Assembly: GCF_000195635.1 (NCBI RefSeq)
Contig: NZ_GL882689.1
Coordinates: 1-64,000 of the forward strand
DNA: 64,000 bases
Direction of reading: 5' to 3'
Origin: Bacteroides fluxus YIT 12057
GTDB taxonomy: Bacteria; Bacteroidota; Bacteroidia; Bacteroidales; Bacteroidaceae
This document shows positions 18,480 through 27,629 of the stretch, in pieces (position 1 is the stretch's first letter; every line of letters begins with the position of its first letter). The translations under genes and the position numbers were made by a program. The notes under the pieces were generated by a model. That model was not told where the DNA came from and searched no databases. It saw only the letters and a program-made list of their open reading frames with translations.

Positions 18480-19532
18480 ATGAAGTCAAAAGAACGTGTA
18501 TTATTAGGGATGAGCGGTGGTACGGACAGTTCTGTTGCTGCCATGAGATTGCAGGATGCGGGTTATGAAGTCACCGGTGTGACGTTCCGTTTCTACGAGA
18601 AGGACGGAGCGACGAACTACCTGGATGATGCCCGTAGTTTGGCCTCAAGGCTGGGGATAGAACACGTTACTTATGATGCCCGTGAAATGTTCCGTTCGCG
18701 TATTATCCGTTATTTTATAGATGAATATCTGGCAGGACACACTCCTGTTCCCTGTACCCTTTGTAACAATGAACTGAAATGGGCGCTTCTTGCTAAGATA
18801 GCCGATGAAAAGGGAATTTATTGGGTTTCTACCGGACATTATGTACGCAAGGTTCTACAGGGAGGAAAGTATTACATGGCTCCTGCGGTGGATAAGGACA
18901 AGGATCAGACTTTCTTTTTATGGGGCTTGAAACAGGATATCATGCGGCGCATGTTGCTTCCTATGGGAGATATAACAAAGGTGGAAGCCCGTGCTTTTGC
19001 GAAGGCTCGCGGGTTTCATGAAGTAGCAACAAAAAAAGACAGTATCGGAGTATGCTTCTGCCCGCTGGATTATCGTTCGTTTTTGCAACGTGAAGCAGAT
19101 GTCCGGAGATTACCCGGCAAGGGGAAATTCATCGATGAAAACGGTCGTTTTTTGGGATGGCATGAAGGATATCCCTTCTATACGATAGGGCAGCGCAGGG
19201 GACTGGGTATCCAGATGAACAAGGCTGTATTTGTCAAGGAGATCTCAGTAGAGAAAAACGAGGTGGTACTTGCCCCTCTGTCTTCTCTATATAAACAGGA
19301 GATGTGGCTGAAGGCATGGAACCTTGTAGAAGATAGCCGTGTGTTCTGCGCGGAAGAGGTGATTGTGAAGATACGTTACCGCAAGCAGTCAAACCGTTGC
19401 AGGGTGACGCTTACAGCCGGTGGCCTGTTGCACGTACGGCTGATAGAGCCTTTGGAGTCTATTGCTACAGGGCAGGCGGCCGCTTTTTATGCAAAGGACG
19501 GTTTGCTGCTGGGTGGTGGAATCATTGTATAA
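18480..19532 (+). CDS. mnmA: tRNA-specific 2-thiouridylase MnmA
   Basis: MnmA adds sulfur to U34 of tRNA-Lys, -Glu and -Gln. The PP-loop [12 protein letters not shown] lies at the N-terminus, the persulfide-forming cysteines are in [13 protein letters not shown] and [12 protein letters not shown], and GQRRGLGI is a conserved family segment. From the ATG at 18480 it is 350 residues; another ATG at 18459 would add seven residues with no family match, though it cannot be excluded. Bacteroides often carry two MnmA paralogues, so this may be one of the pair. Confidence 0.92.
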   Translation: MKSKERVLLGMSGGTDSSVAAMRLQDAGYEVTGVTFRFYEKDGATNYLDDARSLASRLGIEHVTYDAREMFRSRIIRYFIDEYLAGHTPVPCTLCNNELKWALLAKIADEKGIYWVSTGHYVRKVLQGGKYYMAPAVDKDKDQTFFLWGLKQDIMRRMLLPMGDITKVEARAFAKARGFHEVATKKDSIGVCFCPLDYRSFLQREADVRRLPGKGKFIDENGRFLGWHEGYPFYTIGQRRGLGIQMNKAVFVKEISVEKNEVVLAPLSSLYKQEMWLKAWNLVEDSRVFCAEEVIVKIRYRKQSNRCRVTLTAGGLLHVRLIEPLESIATGQAAAFYAKDGLLLGGGIIV

Positions 19533-19593
19533 TCATTGAGGAGTATCCTTTTATTTTGCTTTGTCTGATAATTAAAGTGCACAGGAAATTTTA

Positions 19594-19659
19594 AGGCGCG
19601 GATTATGCGAATTATACGGATAAAAATAAAAATCCGTACAAGCTGCAAAATCCGCGCCT
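19594..19659. terminator. Nested double hairpin between mnmA and GH3-like gene
   Basis: An outer 11-bp stem (AGGCGCGGATT at 19594-19604 with its complement at 19649-19659) encloses an inner 7-bp stem (TACGGAT at 19615-19621 with ATCCGTA at 19632-19638). It lies between convergent genes and likely terminates both. Confidence 0.7.
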
Positions 19660-19678
19660 GATTCTATCTGATATTAAC

Positions 19679-21190
19679 TTATTTATTCAGTTTCAGCATC
19701 TCCTCGATGTATTCCCTTGTATTGCTGAGGCGGGGTATTTTGTGTTGCCCACCTAGTTTCCCTTTGCTGTCCAGCCAGTCGTGGAAGAGATTATTCCGGG
19801 CAACAATTATCTCTAACGGTTGTAGAGCAAGGTTATTCTGTCGTTTGGCTTCGTAATCAGAGTTTACTTCCTTTAAGGTATCGTCCAGTATTTTGGCAAA
19901 GTTTTCCAGGCTGTCCGGCATCTGTGCAAATTCTATCAGCCATTGATGGCGGCATTTGGCATGCTTGTCCATAAATACAGGAGCGGCGGAATAGTCTATG
20001 ACTCGTGCACCGGTTTCTGCACATGCTCTGGAAAGTCCTTTTTCGGCATTATCCACAATGAGTTCTTCACCAAAAGCGTTTATGAAATGCTTGGTACGTC
20101 CGGTAATGACGAATTTATAGGGATTCTTCGATGTGAATTTGACGGTATCTCCAATCATATAACGCCATAATCCGGCAGAAGTGGAAATTACCATTGCATA
20201 ATTCTTGTCAAGTTCCACCTCTTCCAGGCAATAGGCACGGGGGGTGGTTTTGCCGACATCCTCCAGCGGGATAAACTCATAAAAAACGCCATAGTCTATC
20301 ATTAGTAACATAGCAGGGTCATCCGGGTCGTTTTGAGTACCGAAATAACCTTCGGATGCATTGTATGTTTCTACATAATGCATCTTGCTGCTACGGATAA
20401 CATCTTTATATTGTTCGCGGTAAGGAGTAAAAGCTACGCCGCCATGGAAAAAAACTTCCAAGTTGGGCCATATCTCTTCCAAACTCTGTTTTCCGGTTTT
20501 CTCAAGTATATGTTTGATGAGTACAAGCATCCAAGACGGCACGCCGGAAAGATTGCTGACGTTAGCATGAATGGTTTCGTTGGCAATGGCTTCTATTTTA
20601 GGTTCGAAATGTTCCATCAAGGCTGTTCGCTTGCCGGGTACACGGACAAAATTTACCAACGGATTGATATTTTCAATCAGAATGGCAGAAAGGTCACCTA
20701 CAAGGCTGTGGTTTGTGTTCAGATTGGGAGCGTGGCTTCCACCTAGAATAAGCCCCTTACCGGAGAAGAACCGGCTTTCCGGATTTTGTCCCAGATAGAT
20801 GGCAACAGCGTCTTTACCTCCCTGATAATGGGTGTCATGCAAGGATTCTTTGCTGACAGGCAGGAATTTGCTTTTGTCATTAGTCGTTCCGGATGATTTG
20901 GCAAACCAACGTATTTCTGAAGGCCAAAGCAGATTCTGTTCACCTGCGCGCAAACGGGTAACGTATGGTTTTACTTCTTCATAAGTCTGTATAGGAAGGC
21001 GTTTTCTGAAATCTTCATAAGTACGGATAGAGGCATAATCATATTTTTTTCCCCATTCGGTATTTACCGCCATACGGACGAGACGTTGCAATACGCGTTG
21101 TTGCAACTCGCCGGAATGGTCGGTGTATTGTTCGATTTCTTTCAGACGGGGAGCAAAATATACTCTATTCAAAAACTTTGTAATATTCAT
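19679..21190 (-). CDS. GH3-like acyl-adenylate-forming enzyme
   Basis: The 503-residue protein is a full-length member of the GH3 auxin-responsive family, ANL-superfamily enzymes that adenylate a carboxylic acid and join it to an amine. Visible signatures are the nucleotide-binding loop FAKSSGTTNDKSKFLP near residues 94-109, VETYNASEGYFGTQNDP (about 285-300), and VITGRTKHFINAFGEEL near residue 370. No signal peptide is present. Such genes are common single copies in Bacteroidota, with no established substrate. A minus-strand -7 box TAATTTTG occurs at 21227-21220. Confidence 0.85.
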   Translation of the reverse strand: MNITKFLNRVYFAPRLKEIEQYTDHSGELQQRVLQRLVRMAVNTEWGKKYDYASIRTYEDFRKRLPIQTYEEVKPYVTRLRAGEQNLLWPSEIRWFAKSSGTTNDKSKFLPVSKESLHDTHYQGGKDAVAIYLGQNPESRFFSGKGLILGGSHAPNLNTNHSLVGDLSAILIENINPLVNFVRVPGKRTALMEHFEPKIEAIANETIHANVSNLSGVPSWMLVLIKHILEKTGKQSLEEIWPNLEVFFHGGVAFTPYREQYKDVIRSSKMHYVETYNASEGYFGTQNDPDDPAMLLMIDYGVFYEFIPLEDVGKTTPRAYCLEEVELDKNYAMVISTSAGLWRYMIGDTVKFTSKNPYKFVITGRTKHFINAFGEELIVDNAEKGLSRACAETGARVIDYSAAPVFMDKHAKCRHQWLIEFAQMPDSLENFAKILDDTLKEVNSDYEAKRQNNLALQPLEIIVARNNLFHDWLDSKGKLGGQHKIPRLSNTREYIEEMLKLNK

Positions 21191-21320
21191 CGTTCTTGTT
21201 TAAATCTGATTTTAAGGTGCAAAATTAATCTTATTTATCGTCATCTCTACCTTTTTTCTGTTTTTTTTCTATCTTTACGTCCGTATAAGCGAAAAGAAAC
21301 GCCTTTTAAACTAAAATGTC

Positions 21321-22331
21321 ATGAGAATCGGTATTTTGACCTCAGGAGGAGACTGTCCCGGCATTAATGCTACGATACGTGGTGTGTGCAAAACAGCCAT
21401 TAACCATTATGGTATGGAAGTAATAGGTATCCACAGCGGTTTTCAAGGATTGCTGACTAAGGATGTGGAGTCATTCACCGAAAAATCTTTATCAGGCTTG
21501 CTGAATTTGGGTGGAACGATGTTGGGCACTTCCCGTGAGAAACCGTTCAAAAAAAACGGTGTGCTATCTGATGTCAACAAACCGGCTTTGATAGAACAGA
21601 ATGTGAAGGAGTTGGGCTTGGATTGCATTGTCTGTATTGGTGGAAACGGTACGCAGAAGACGGCTGCCAAACTTGCCGCAATGGGGTTGAATATTGTTTC
21701 TGTACCCAAAACCATTGACAATGATATATGGGGGACGGATTTTTCTTTTGGATTTGACTCTGCAGTAAGTATCGCTACGGATGCTATTGACAGATTGCAT
21801 TCTACAGCCAGTTCTCACAAACGTGTGATGGTGATTGAAGTAATGGGGCATAAGGCAGGCTGGATCGCTCTTTATTCGGGTATGGCAGGAGGTGGTGACG
21901 TTATTCTTATACCTGAAATCTCTTACAGCATCCACAATATCGGTGAAACTATCTTGAACCGTTTGAAGAAGGGGAAACCTTATTCTATCGTGGTGGTAGC
22001 TGAAGGCATTCAAACGGATGGGCGTAAACGCGCGGCCGAGTATATTGCGCAGGAAATAGAATATGAAACAGGTATCGAGACACGCGAAACAGTATTGGGT
22101 TATATTCAGCGGGGGGGCTCACCGACTCCTTTTGACCGTAATTTATCTACTCGTATGGGGGGACATGCAACGGAGTTGATAGCAACAGGGCAATTCGGGC
22201 GTATGATTACTTTGAAAGGTAATGAGATAGCCTCAGTACCGTTGGAAGAAATTGCAGGTAAATTGAAATTGGTGACCGAAGATAATGACTTAGTCATCCA
22301 AGGGCGTAGGATGGGTATCTGTTTCGGTTGA
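21321..22331 (+). CDS. pfkA: 6-phosphofructokinase, with mixed donor-site residues
   Basis: This glycolytic enzyme phosphorylates fructose 6-phosphate. The 336-residue protein has TSGGDCPGINATIRG at the N-terminus, GGNGTQKTA (about 107-114) and PKTIDNDIWGTD (129-140) with the catalytic Asp. The donor-selecting positions are Gly110 (ATP-type) and Lys130 (typical of pyrophosphate-type or trypanosomatid enzymes), so the phosphoryl donor cannot be stated simply. The more usual GGDGS is GGNGT here. The 3' end overlaps the end of rnc on the opposite strand by 42 bp. Confidence 0.9.
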   Translation: MRIGILTSGGDCPGINATIRGVCKTAINHYGMEVIGIHSGFQGLLTKDVESFTEKSLSGLLNLGGTMLGTSREKPFKKNGVLSDVNKPALIEQNVKELGLDCIVCIGGNGTQKTAAKLAAMGLNIVSVPKTIDNDIWGTDFSFGFDSAVSIATDAIDRLHSTASSHKRVMVIEVMGHKAGWIALYSGMAGGGDVILIPEISYSIHNIGETILNRLKKGKPYSIVVVAEGIQTDGRKRAAEYIAQEIEYETGIETRETVLGYIQRGGSPTPFDRNLSTRMGGHATELIATGQFGRMITLKGNEIASVPLEEIAGKLKLVTEDNDLVIQGRRMGICFG

Positions 22332-23174
22332 AATATCAGCCATTTCCGTTGTAGGCGTTTCTTCTGAAATAGTCTCTTCCAAGATTTTTTTTTCTTCCGT
22401 ATGGTTTTGTATTTTGGCTGCCTGGATTTCTTCTTTGAAGATTTCGTCATCTTTAATCTTCTTTAGTGTCATCCGGGCAGCGTTCTGCTGTGATTCCTTT
22501 TTGGAATATCCAGTTCCTGTGCCGGCTGAAATACCTTCAATACGTACCTCTGTATGAAACATCGGGTTATAATCTTCATCAAGAAGTTGCTCGATAAGCT
22601 CAAAAGATACTTCCATCTTATTTTTCTGGCTCCATTCTATCAGTTTGGACTTGAAGTTGACTTCTTTGCGTGACATCTTATCGAGGTCAATATAATTTTT
22701 GAAGATTTTCTCTTCCATGAACTGTTTGCAGCGGTCGTATCCTTGGTCCAGATAAATGGCGCCTATGAAAGCTTCGAAAGCATTGCCATACATATAACTG
22801 TTGTGTGAAGAGGAGCGGGTGGAGTATTTTACCAGCTTATCCAATCCTATTTCGACAGCAAGTTTATTGAGCGTTTCCCGCTGTACAATCTTGGAGCGGG
22901 TATTAGTCAGGAAACCTTCACGACGGCCGTCGAAATGTTTATAAACAATATCCCCTACAATGGCGTCAAGGATAGCATCCCCCAAAAATTCCAGCCGTTC
23001 ATTGTTCAACGGGCGTCCTTTTTCAGAGCGTATGGAAGTGGACTTATGCAGCAGGGCCTGCTGATAAATCTGAATATTGTGTGGAAAGAAACCTAATATC
23101 TTATAAAAACAAAGATAAGACCTTTTATCCTTACGGAATAAAAGCCTTATCTTGTCTATTTGGTTACGTAACAC
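22290..23174 (-). CDS. rnc: Ribonuclease III
   Basis: RNase III cuts double-stranded RNA in rRNA and mRNA processing. The 294-residue protein has the signature NERLEFLGDAILDAI (near residues 58-72) with the metal-binding acidic residues, GNAFEAFIGAIYLDQG (about 130-145), and a dsRNA-binding domain (about 175-245) ending in KKESQQNAARMTLKKI. An acidic, Glu/Thr-rich tail (about 250-294) extends beyond the usual length. The start is GTG, 7 bp after fabF, giving the operon acpP-fabF-rnc. The tail region overlaps pfkA on the opposite strand. Confidence 0.95.
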   Translation of the reverse strand: MLRNQIDKIRLLFRKDKRSYLCFYKILGFFPHNIQIYQQALLHKSTSIRSEKGRPLNNERLEFLGDAILDAIVGDIVYKHFDGRREGFLTNTRSKIVQRETLNKLAVEIGLDKLVKYSTRSSSHNSYMYGNAFEAFIGAIYLDQGYDRCKQFMEEKIFKNYIDLDKMSRKEVNFKSKLIEWSQKNKMEVSFELIEQLLDEDYNPMFHTEVRIEGISAGTGTGYSKKESQQNAARMTLKKIKDDEIFKEEIQAAKIQNHTEEKKILEETISEETPTTEMADISTETDTHPTPLDD

Positions 23175-23181
23175 GACCTAA

Positions 23182-24447
23182 TTATTCTGCGTATTTTTTG
23201 AAAATAACACATGCATTATGACCGCCAAATCCAAAAGTATTGGACAAGGCTACGTTCACTTCGCGCTTTTGAGCTTTGTTGAACGTAAGGTTCAAGTCAT
23301 AGTCGATGTTTTCGTCGTTATCACCCTCTTCGTGATTGATGGTCGGAGGCACAATGCCATTCTTGATAGCAAGGATACTCGCAATGGATTCTACCGCACC
23401 GGCAGCGCCCAACAAGTGACCAGTCATGGATTTGGTAGAACTGATATTCAGTTCATAAGCATGTTGGCCGAATACCTCTTTAATGGCTTTGGCTTCTGAT
23501 ATATCACCTACAGGAGTAGATGTACCGTGAACATTGATATAATCTACTTCGTTGGGGTTCATCTCTGCATCTTCCAACGCATTGATCATCACTAATTTGG
23601 CTCCTAAACCTTCAGGATGAGAAGCTGTGAGGTGATGAGCGTCGGCAGACATACCTACGCCGGCAACTTCCGCATAAATCTTGGCACCGCGTGCCTTGGC
23701 ATGTTCCAGTTCTTCAAGAACAAGGCAACCGCCACCTTCACCCATCACGAAACCGTCACGGCTTGCGCTGAACGGACGAGACGCTGTTTCAGGAGAATCA
23801 TTACGGGTTGACAATGCATGCATGGCGTTAAAACCACCTACACCGCAAGCGGCGATGGCAGCTTCCGAGCCACCGGTTACGATAGCATTGGCTTTACCCA
23901 GACGGATCAAGTTGAATGCATCGGCAATGGCGTTCGTGGAAGTGGCGCATGCAGAACAAGTTGCGTAGTTAGGACCATGGAAACCGTACATGATGGAAAT
24001 TTGTCCGGCAGCAATATCCGAAATCATCTTGGGGATGAAGAACGGGTTGAACTTGGGACCGTTTTCTTTACCAGTCAAGGCATAGTTACCTGCCTCTTCT
24101 TCAAATGTACGGATACCACCGATACCGGCACCAAAAATGACGCCGATTCTGTTTAAATCCTCATTTTCGACGTCAAGACCAGAATCACCTACCGCTTCTT
24201 TGGCTACAGCAATGGCATATTGTGTATATAAGTCCATCTTGCGGGCCTCTTTGCGGTCTATATATTTGGTGGCATCGAAGCCTTTTACTTCGCATGCAAA
24301 TTGAGTCTTGAAAAGGGATGCATCGAAATGAGTAATAGGCCCTGCTCCACTAACCCCATTCACAAGGTTTTCCCAAAATTCGGGAACGCTGTTGCCAATA
24401 GGAGTAATGGCGCCAAGACCTGTTACTACAACTCTTTTTAATTCCAT
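23182..24447 (-). CDS. fabF: 3-oxoacyl-ACP synthase II
   Basis: FabF elongates acyl-ACP with malonyl-ACP in fatty acid synthesis. The 421-residue protein shows the nucleophile Cys167 in CSACATSTNAIA and the two active-site His residues in HGTSTPVGD and MTGHLLGAAGAVE. The N-terminus RVVVTGLGAITPIGNS is canonical. It lies 21 bp downstream of acpP, with rnc directly after it, the usual arrangement in Bacteroidota. Confidence 0.97.
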   Translation of the reverse strand: MELKRVVVTGLGAITPIGNSVPEFWENLVNGVSGAGPITHFDASLFKTQFACEVKGFDATKYIDRKEARKMDLYTQYAIAVAKEAVGDSGLDVENEDLNRIGVIFGAGIGGIRTFEEEAGNYALTGKENGPKFNPFFIPKMISDIAAGQISIMYGFHGPNYATCSACATSTNAIADAFNLIRLGKANAIVTGGSEAAIAACGVGGFNAMHALSTRNDSPETASRPFSASRDGFVMGEGGGCLVLEELEHAKARGAKIYAEVAGVGMSADAHHLTASHPEGLGAKLVMINALEDAEMNPNEVDYINVHGTSTPVGDISEAKAIKEVFGQHAYELNISSTKSMTGHLLGAAGAVESIASILAIKNGIVPPTINHEEGDNDENIDYDLNLTFNKAQKREVNVALSNTFGFGGHNACVIFKKYAE

Positions 24448-24468
24448 GTTATAAATTAATGGATAAGA

Positions 24469-24705
24469 TTACTTAGCGTGTTCTTCGATGTAAGATACAG
24501 CATCACCTACAGTACCGATCTTTTCAGCTTGGTCATCAGGAATAGAGATACCGAACTCTTTTTCGAATTCCATGATAAGTTCTACAGTGTCAAGAGAATC
24601 AGCTCCCAGGTCGTTAGTGAAGCTAGCTTCGGTTGTAACTTCTGATTCTTCGACGCCTAATTTGTCGACGATAATCGCTTTCACTCTTGATGCAATTTCA
24701 GACAT
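24469..24705 (-). CDS. acpP: Acyl carrier protein
   Basis: The 78-residue acidic protein carries acyl chains on phosphopantetheine attached to Ser in [16 protein letters not shown] (near residue 36). Its length and helix pattern are canonical. It is the first gene of the acpP-fabF-rnc operon and is divergent from purN with about 150 bp between. Confidence 0.97.
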   Translation of the reverse strand: MSEIASRVKAIIVDKLGVEESEVTTEASFTNDLGADSLDTVELIMEFEKEFGISIPDDQAEKIGTVGDAVSYIEEHAK

Positions 24706-24854
24706 AACTTTAAGTTTTTAATTAATAATTAGTTTTATTTCTTTAAATTTGCGCTGCAAAGGAATAAATATTTATCGTTCCTCGCAAATATTTGATGAAT
24801 TAAATGCACCTTTTTGCACAATTTTCACGGTTTTGTGCACTAAATGGAGGGATT

Positions 24855-25427
24855 ATGAAGAAAAATATCGCAATTTTAGCTTCAGGAAGCGGAACGAATG
24901 CGGAGAATATCATTCGTTATTTTCAAGAAAAGGATTCTGCTATTGTACGTTTGGTTTTGACTAACAGGCAGAATGCGTTCGTTTTAGAGCGTGCAAAGGG
25001 CTTGGAAGTGCCTGGCTTCTATTTTCCGAAAGGTGAATGGGAGAGGGGCGAGGCTATTTTGTCATTGTTGAAAGAACATGCTATCGATTTTGTAGTATTG
25101 GCCGGTTTTCTGGCTCGTGTGCCGGATAACATTTTGCATGCTTATCCTAATAAAATGATAAATATACATCCCTCTCTACTTCCGAAGTTCGGCGGGAAAG
25201 GAATGTATGGCGACCGCGTACATGAAGCGGTAATTGCTGCCGGAGAAAAAGAAAGTGGCATTACGATTCATTATACAAACGAGCATTACGATGAAGGTGC
25301 CGTTATTTGCCAGAAGAAGTGTCCGGTATTACCGGAAGACACTCCGGTGGAGTTGGCACAACGCATTCATCAGTTGGAATATGAAAATTATCCGAAAGTG
25401 ATAGAAGAGCTGATATTTAAATTATAA
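24855..25427 (+). CDS. purN: Phosphoribosylglycinamide formyltransferase
   Basis: PurN transfers a formyl group from 10-formyltetrahydrofolate in purine synthesis. From the ATG at 24855, preceded by a good GGAGGG ribosome-binding site at 24846-24851, it is 190 residues; the longer frame from 24804 is rejected. Visible motifs are ILASGSGTNAENI at the N-terminus, INIHPSLLPKF with the catalytic His, and EHYDEGAVI. Confidence 0.95.
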   Translation: MKKNIAILASGSGTNAENIIRYFQEKDSAIVRLVLTNRQNAFVLERAKGLEVPGFYFPKGEWERGEAILSLLKEHAIDFVVLAGFLARVPDNILHAYPNKMINIHPSLLPKFGGKGMYGDRVHEAVIAAGEKESGITIHYTNEHYDEGAVICQKKCPVLPEDTPVELAQRIHQLEYENYPKVIEELIFKL

Positions 25428-25466
25428 CTAACCCTGTTCACAAATGCTTGTAGGCTTGTTTTAAAA

Positions 25467-25542
25467 GGGCTACACCCTTTGGGTACCAGGGCTACACCCT
25501 TTATCTGTTATGGCTACACCTTTTGATGCAAAGGGTGTAGCC
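25467..25542. repeat. Cluster of GGCTACACCCTTT repeats, three direct and one inverted
   Basis: The 14-mer GGGCTACACCCTTT occurs at 25467-25480 and 25489-25502, a variant GGCTACACCTTTT at 25512-25524, and the inverted form AAAGGGTGTAGCC at 25530-25542. The last two pair as a hairpin with a short loop and any direct copy can pair with the inverted one. The pair at 25512-25542 lies inside the 3' end of pdxB and encodes its last ten or so residues. It can act as a terminator for both purN and pdxB. Confidence 0.75.
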
Positions 25543-26575
25543 TTATTGAATAGGCTTCTTTTTCTCTTCTTAGCGGATAGCAGCCACGCAATTTTTCAAA
25601 TAGTTCAGGATGCTCTTTCAGTGCTTCACTGTCTTTTTGGGGGTCATAGATCTGCAGATATGCCTCTGTTGCGGTTTTTGCAGTAATAACAGGCTTTTCC
25701 GGTTGCGGGGGGGTGATTTGATAATCGGTCTTTATGTGGAAGAAACGGCAGAGTGCATCCAATGACATGCGTGTGGCATTTGCTTTCCCGTCAGCGGAAT
25801 AGCCGGCAATATGTGGGGTTCCGAGAAATACCTTATTTAATAAGGTGGTATTGATCTCTGGCTCGTTTTCCCACACGTCAATGACTGCATCGGAAATGGT
25901 TCCGGTTTCCAAGGCATTAAGAAGCGCTTGGGTGTCGATTACTTCTCCACGCGAAGTATTGATAATGATAGGGCAGCGTTTTAAGCTATGGAAGAAGCGG
26001 TTGTCAGCCAAATGAAATGTTTTATATTTCCCTTCCTTATATAAAGGTACATGGAAAGTTAGTATGTCGCATTTTTCAGCCAAAGTTTTCAGGGGACAGA
26101 ACGTAGAGCTTTCTTCTTTGTCCTGTCGGGGAAGGTCGTTCAATAATACTTGCATTCCCAACTCATGTGCCACTTGTGCCACTTTGCTGCCCACGTTTCC
26201 TGCTCCAATGATGCCAATAATCATTTCCGACAGTTTTTTACCCTTTAATAACTCCAGTAATAGGAGGGAAGATTGCAGGTACTGGGCTACGGAGGCTGAA
26301 TTGCATCCGGGAGCATTAGTCCAGGTGATACCTGCCTCTTGGCAGTATTGTGTATCTATATGGTCAAAGCCGATAGTGGCGGTGGCAATGAAACGGACTT
26401 TGCTGCCTTCAAGTAATTCACGGTTACAATGTGTACGTGTACGGATAATTAGGGCATCTGCATTCTTTACTAGCGCAGGGGTGAAATCTTTTCCTGGAGC
26501 AAATATTACTTGGTCGGCTATCTTTTCGATAGCTTCTTTGATATAAGGTATCTTGTCGTCAACAATGACTTTCAT
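25514..26575 (-). CDS. pdxB: Erythronate-4-phosphate dehydrogenase
   Basis: PdxB oxidises 4-phosphoerythronate in pyridoxal-phosphate synthesis. The 353-residue protein (ATG at 26575) starts MKVIVDDKIPYIKEAIE, has the NAD-binding GIIGAGNVGSKVAQVAHELG (about 118-137) and the D-2-hydroxyacid dehydrogenase signatures INTSRGEVIDTQALLNAL and GTPHIAGYSADGK with catalytic His. The C-terminal dimerisation domain is present. The last residues (IRLHPLHQKV) are encoded by the repeat cluster at 25512-25542 and may be a late addition. A minus-strand -7 box TATATTTG is at 26607-26600. Confidence 0.94.
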   Translation of the reverse strand: MKVIVDDKIPYIKEAIEKIADQVIFAPGKDFTPALVKNADALIIRTRTHCNRELLEGSKVRFIATATIGFDHIDTQYCQEAGITWTNAPGCNSASVAQYLQSSLLLLELLKGKKLSEMIIGIIGAGNVGSKVAQVAHELGMQVLLNDLPRQDKEESSTFCPLKTLAEKCDILTFHVPLYKEGKYKTFHLADNRFFHSLKRCPIIINTSRGEVIDTQALLNALETGTISDAVIDVWENEPEINTTLLNKVFLGTPHIAGYSADGKANATRMSLDALCRFFHIKTDYQITPPQPEKPVITAKTATEAYLQIYDPQKDSEALKEHPELFEKLRGCYPLRREKEAYSIRLHPLHQKV

Positions 26576-26744
26576 AAGGGTATCGTTGTTTTGGGAAAGC
26601 AAATATATGCTTTTGTTTTAGGAATTTCTCTAAAAGAATTCTTTTTTTGTTTCAAAACTTGGTTTGTCAGCTCATATTCTGATATTTTATTTGTTTCTTT
26701 GCCTTGGAATGGTTAACTTCTTTTTTTTAATATAAATTTTGACT

Positions 26745-27620
26745 ATGTATTCGATAATCTGCTGCTCGGTTAATCCGGATGAAGTTGCTTCTTTAAAGTC
26801 CAATGTAGCTGATACAATTGGAATGCCTTTCGAATTTATAGCCTTTGATAATAGAGAGAGTCATTACGGCCTTTGTAAAGTTTATAATATTTGTGCAGAA
26901 AAGGCAAAATATGATTTCCTGTGTTTTGTTCATGAGGATGTGCGTTTTCTGACTAAAGATTGGGGAAAACTGATGGCAGAGCAATTGCGGCAGGAAGGAT
27001 GCGGAGTGATTGGTTTTGCCGGAAGTATTCTTAAATTGAAACGCTTGACGGGCTGGAATACTTGTGGCAAAGATTTAAGGGCTAACTATGTGCAATATAT
27101 GCGGGGTGGAGCCCATCCTCGTTGTGTCAATCCGGAGAAGCGGTCTTTCTCTCCGGTAGTAACGCTTGACGGTCTTTGTTTATTGGCAAGAAGAAGCGTA
27201 TGGAAGGAAATGCGTTTTGATGAAGTGACCTTTCCGGGTTTTCATTGTTACGATATTGACTTCTCGCTTGCCGTAGCGTGTCACTACACCAATTATGTTT
27301 GTCATACGGTATTGGTGGAGCATTATTCTCAAGGTTCTTTCTCTCGTTCCTGGCTTCAGGGATTAGAGGCTCTGCATGAAAAGTGGCAGAACTGCCTCCC
27401 TATTGCCGCTAAGCCACTTACCGATAGGGAAATGGAGCGATATGACCGTTTGGGCGAAGGCTATTTTATCAAATTTTTATGGCAAAAAGGGTGTTTTGAT
27501 GTGTGTGGCTTTCATGATGCTTTGCGTTATTTTTATCGTTATCCTTTTACGTTTACGGCGTGGATGCTTTTTCCTAAATACTTAAAATATAGGTTGCGTT
27601 ACAGGCATAAGTTTCCATAG
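26745..27620 (+). CDS. GT2-like glycosyltransferase
   Basis: The 291-residue protein (ATG at 26745; a TTG at 26739 would add two residues) resembles the short GT2 family in which the first strand is YSIICCSVNPDE and the donor-site acidic motif is VHEDVRFLTKDWG near residue 67. HCYDIDFSLAVACHYTNY near 168-185 fits the acceptor-side part. No signal or membrane segment is seen. It opens the glycan locus and is convergent with the DUF5672 gene (9 bp between stops). The sugar is unknown. Confidence 0.78.
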   Translation: MYSIICCSVNPDEVASLKSNVADTIGMPFEFIAFDNRESHYGLCKVYNICAEKAKYDFLCFVHEDVRFLTKDWGKLMAEQLRQEGCGVIGFAGSILKLKRLTGWNTCGKDLRANYVQYMRGGAHPRCVNPEKRSFSPVVTLDGLCLLARRSVWKEMRFDEVTFPGFHCYDIDFSLAVACHYTNYVCHTVLVEHYSQGSFSRSWLQGLEALHEKWQNCLPIAAKPLTDREMERYDRLGEGYFIKFLWQKGCFDVCGFHDALRYFYRYPFTFTAWMLFPKYLKYRLRYRHKFP

Positions 27621-27629
27621 GTCTGATGA

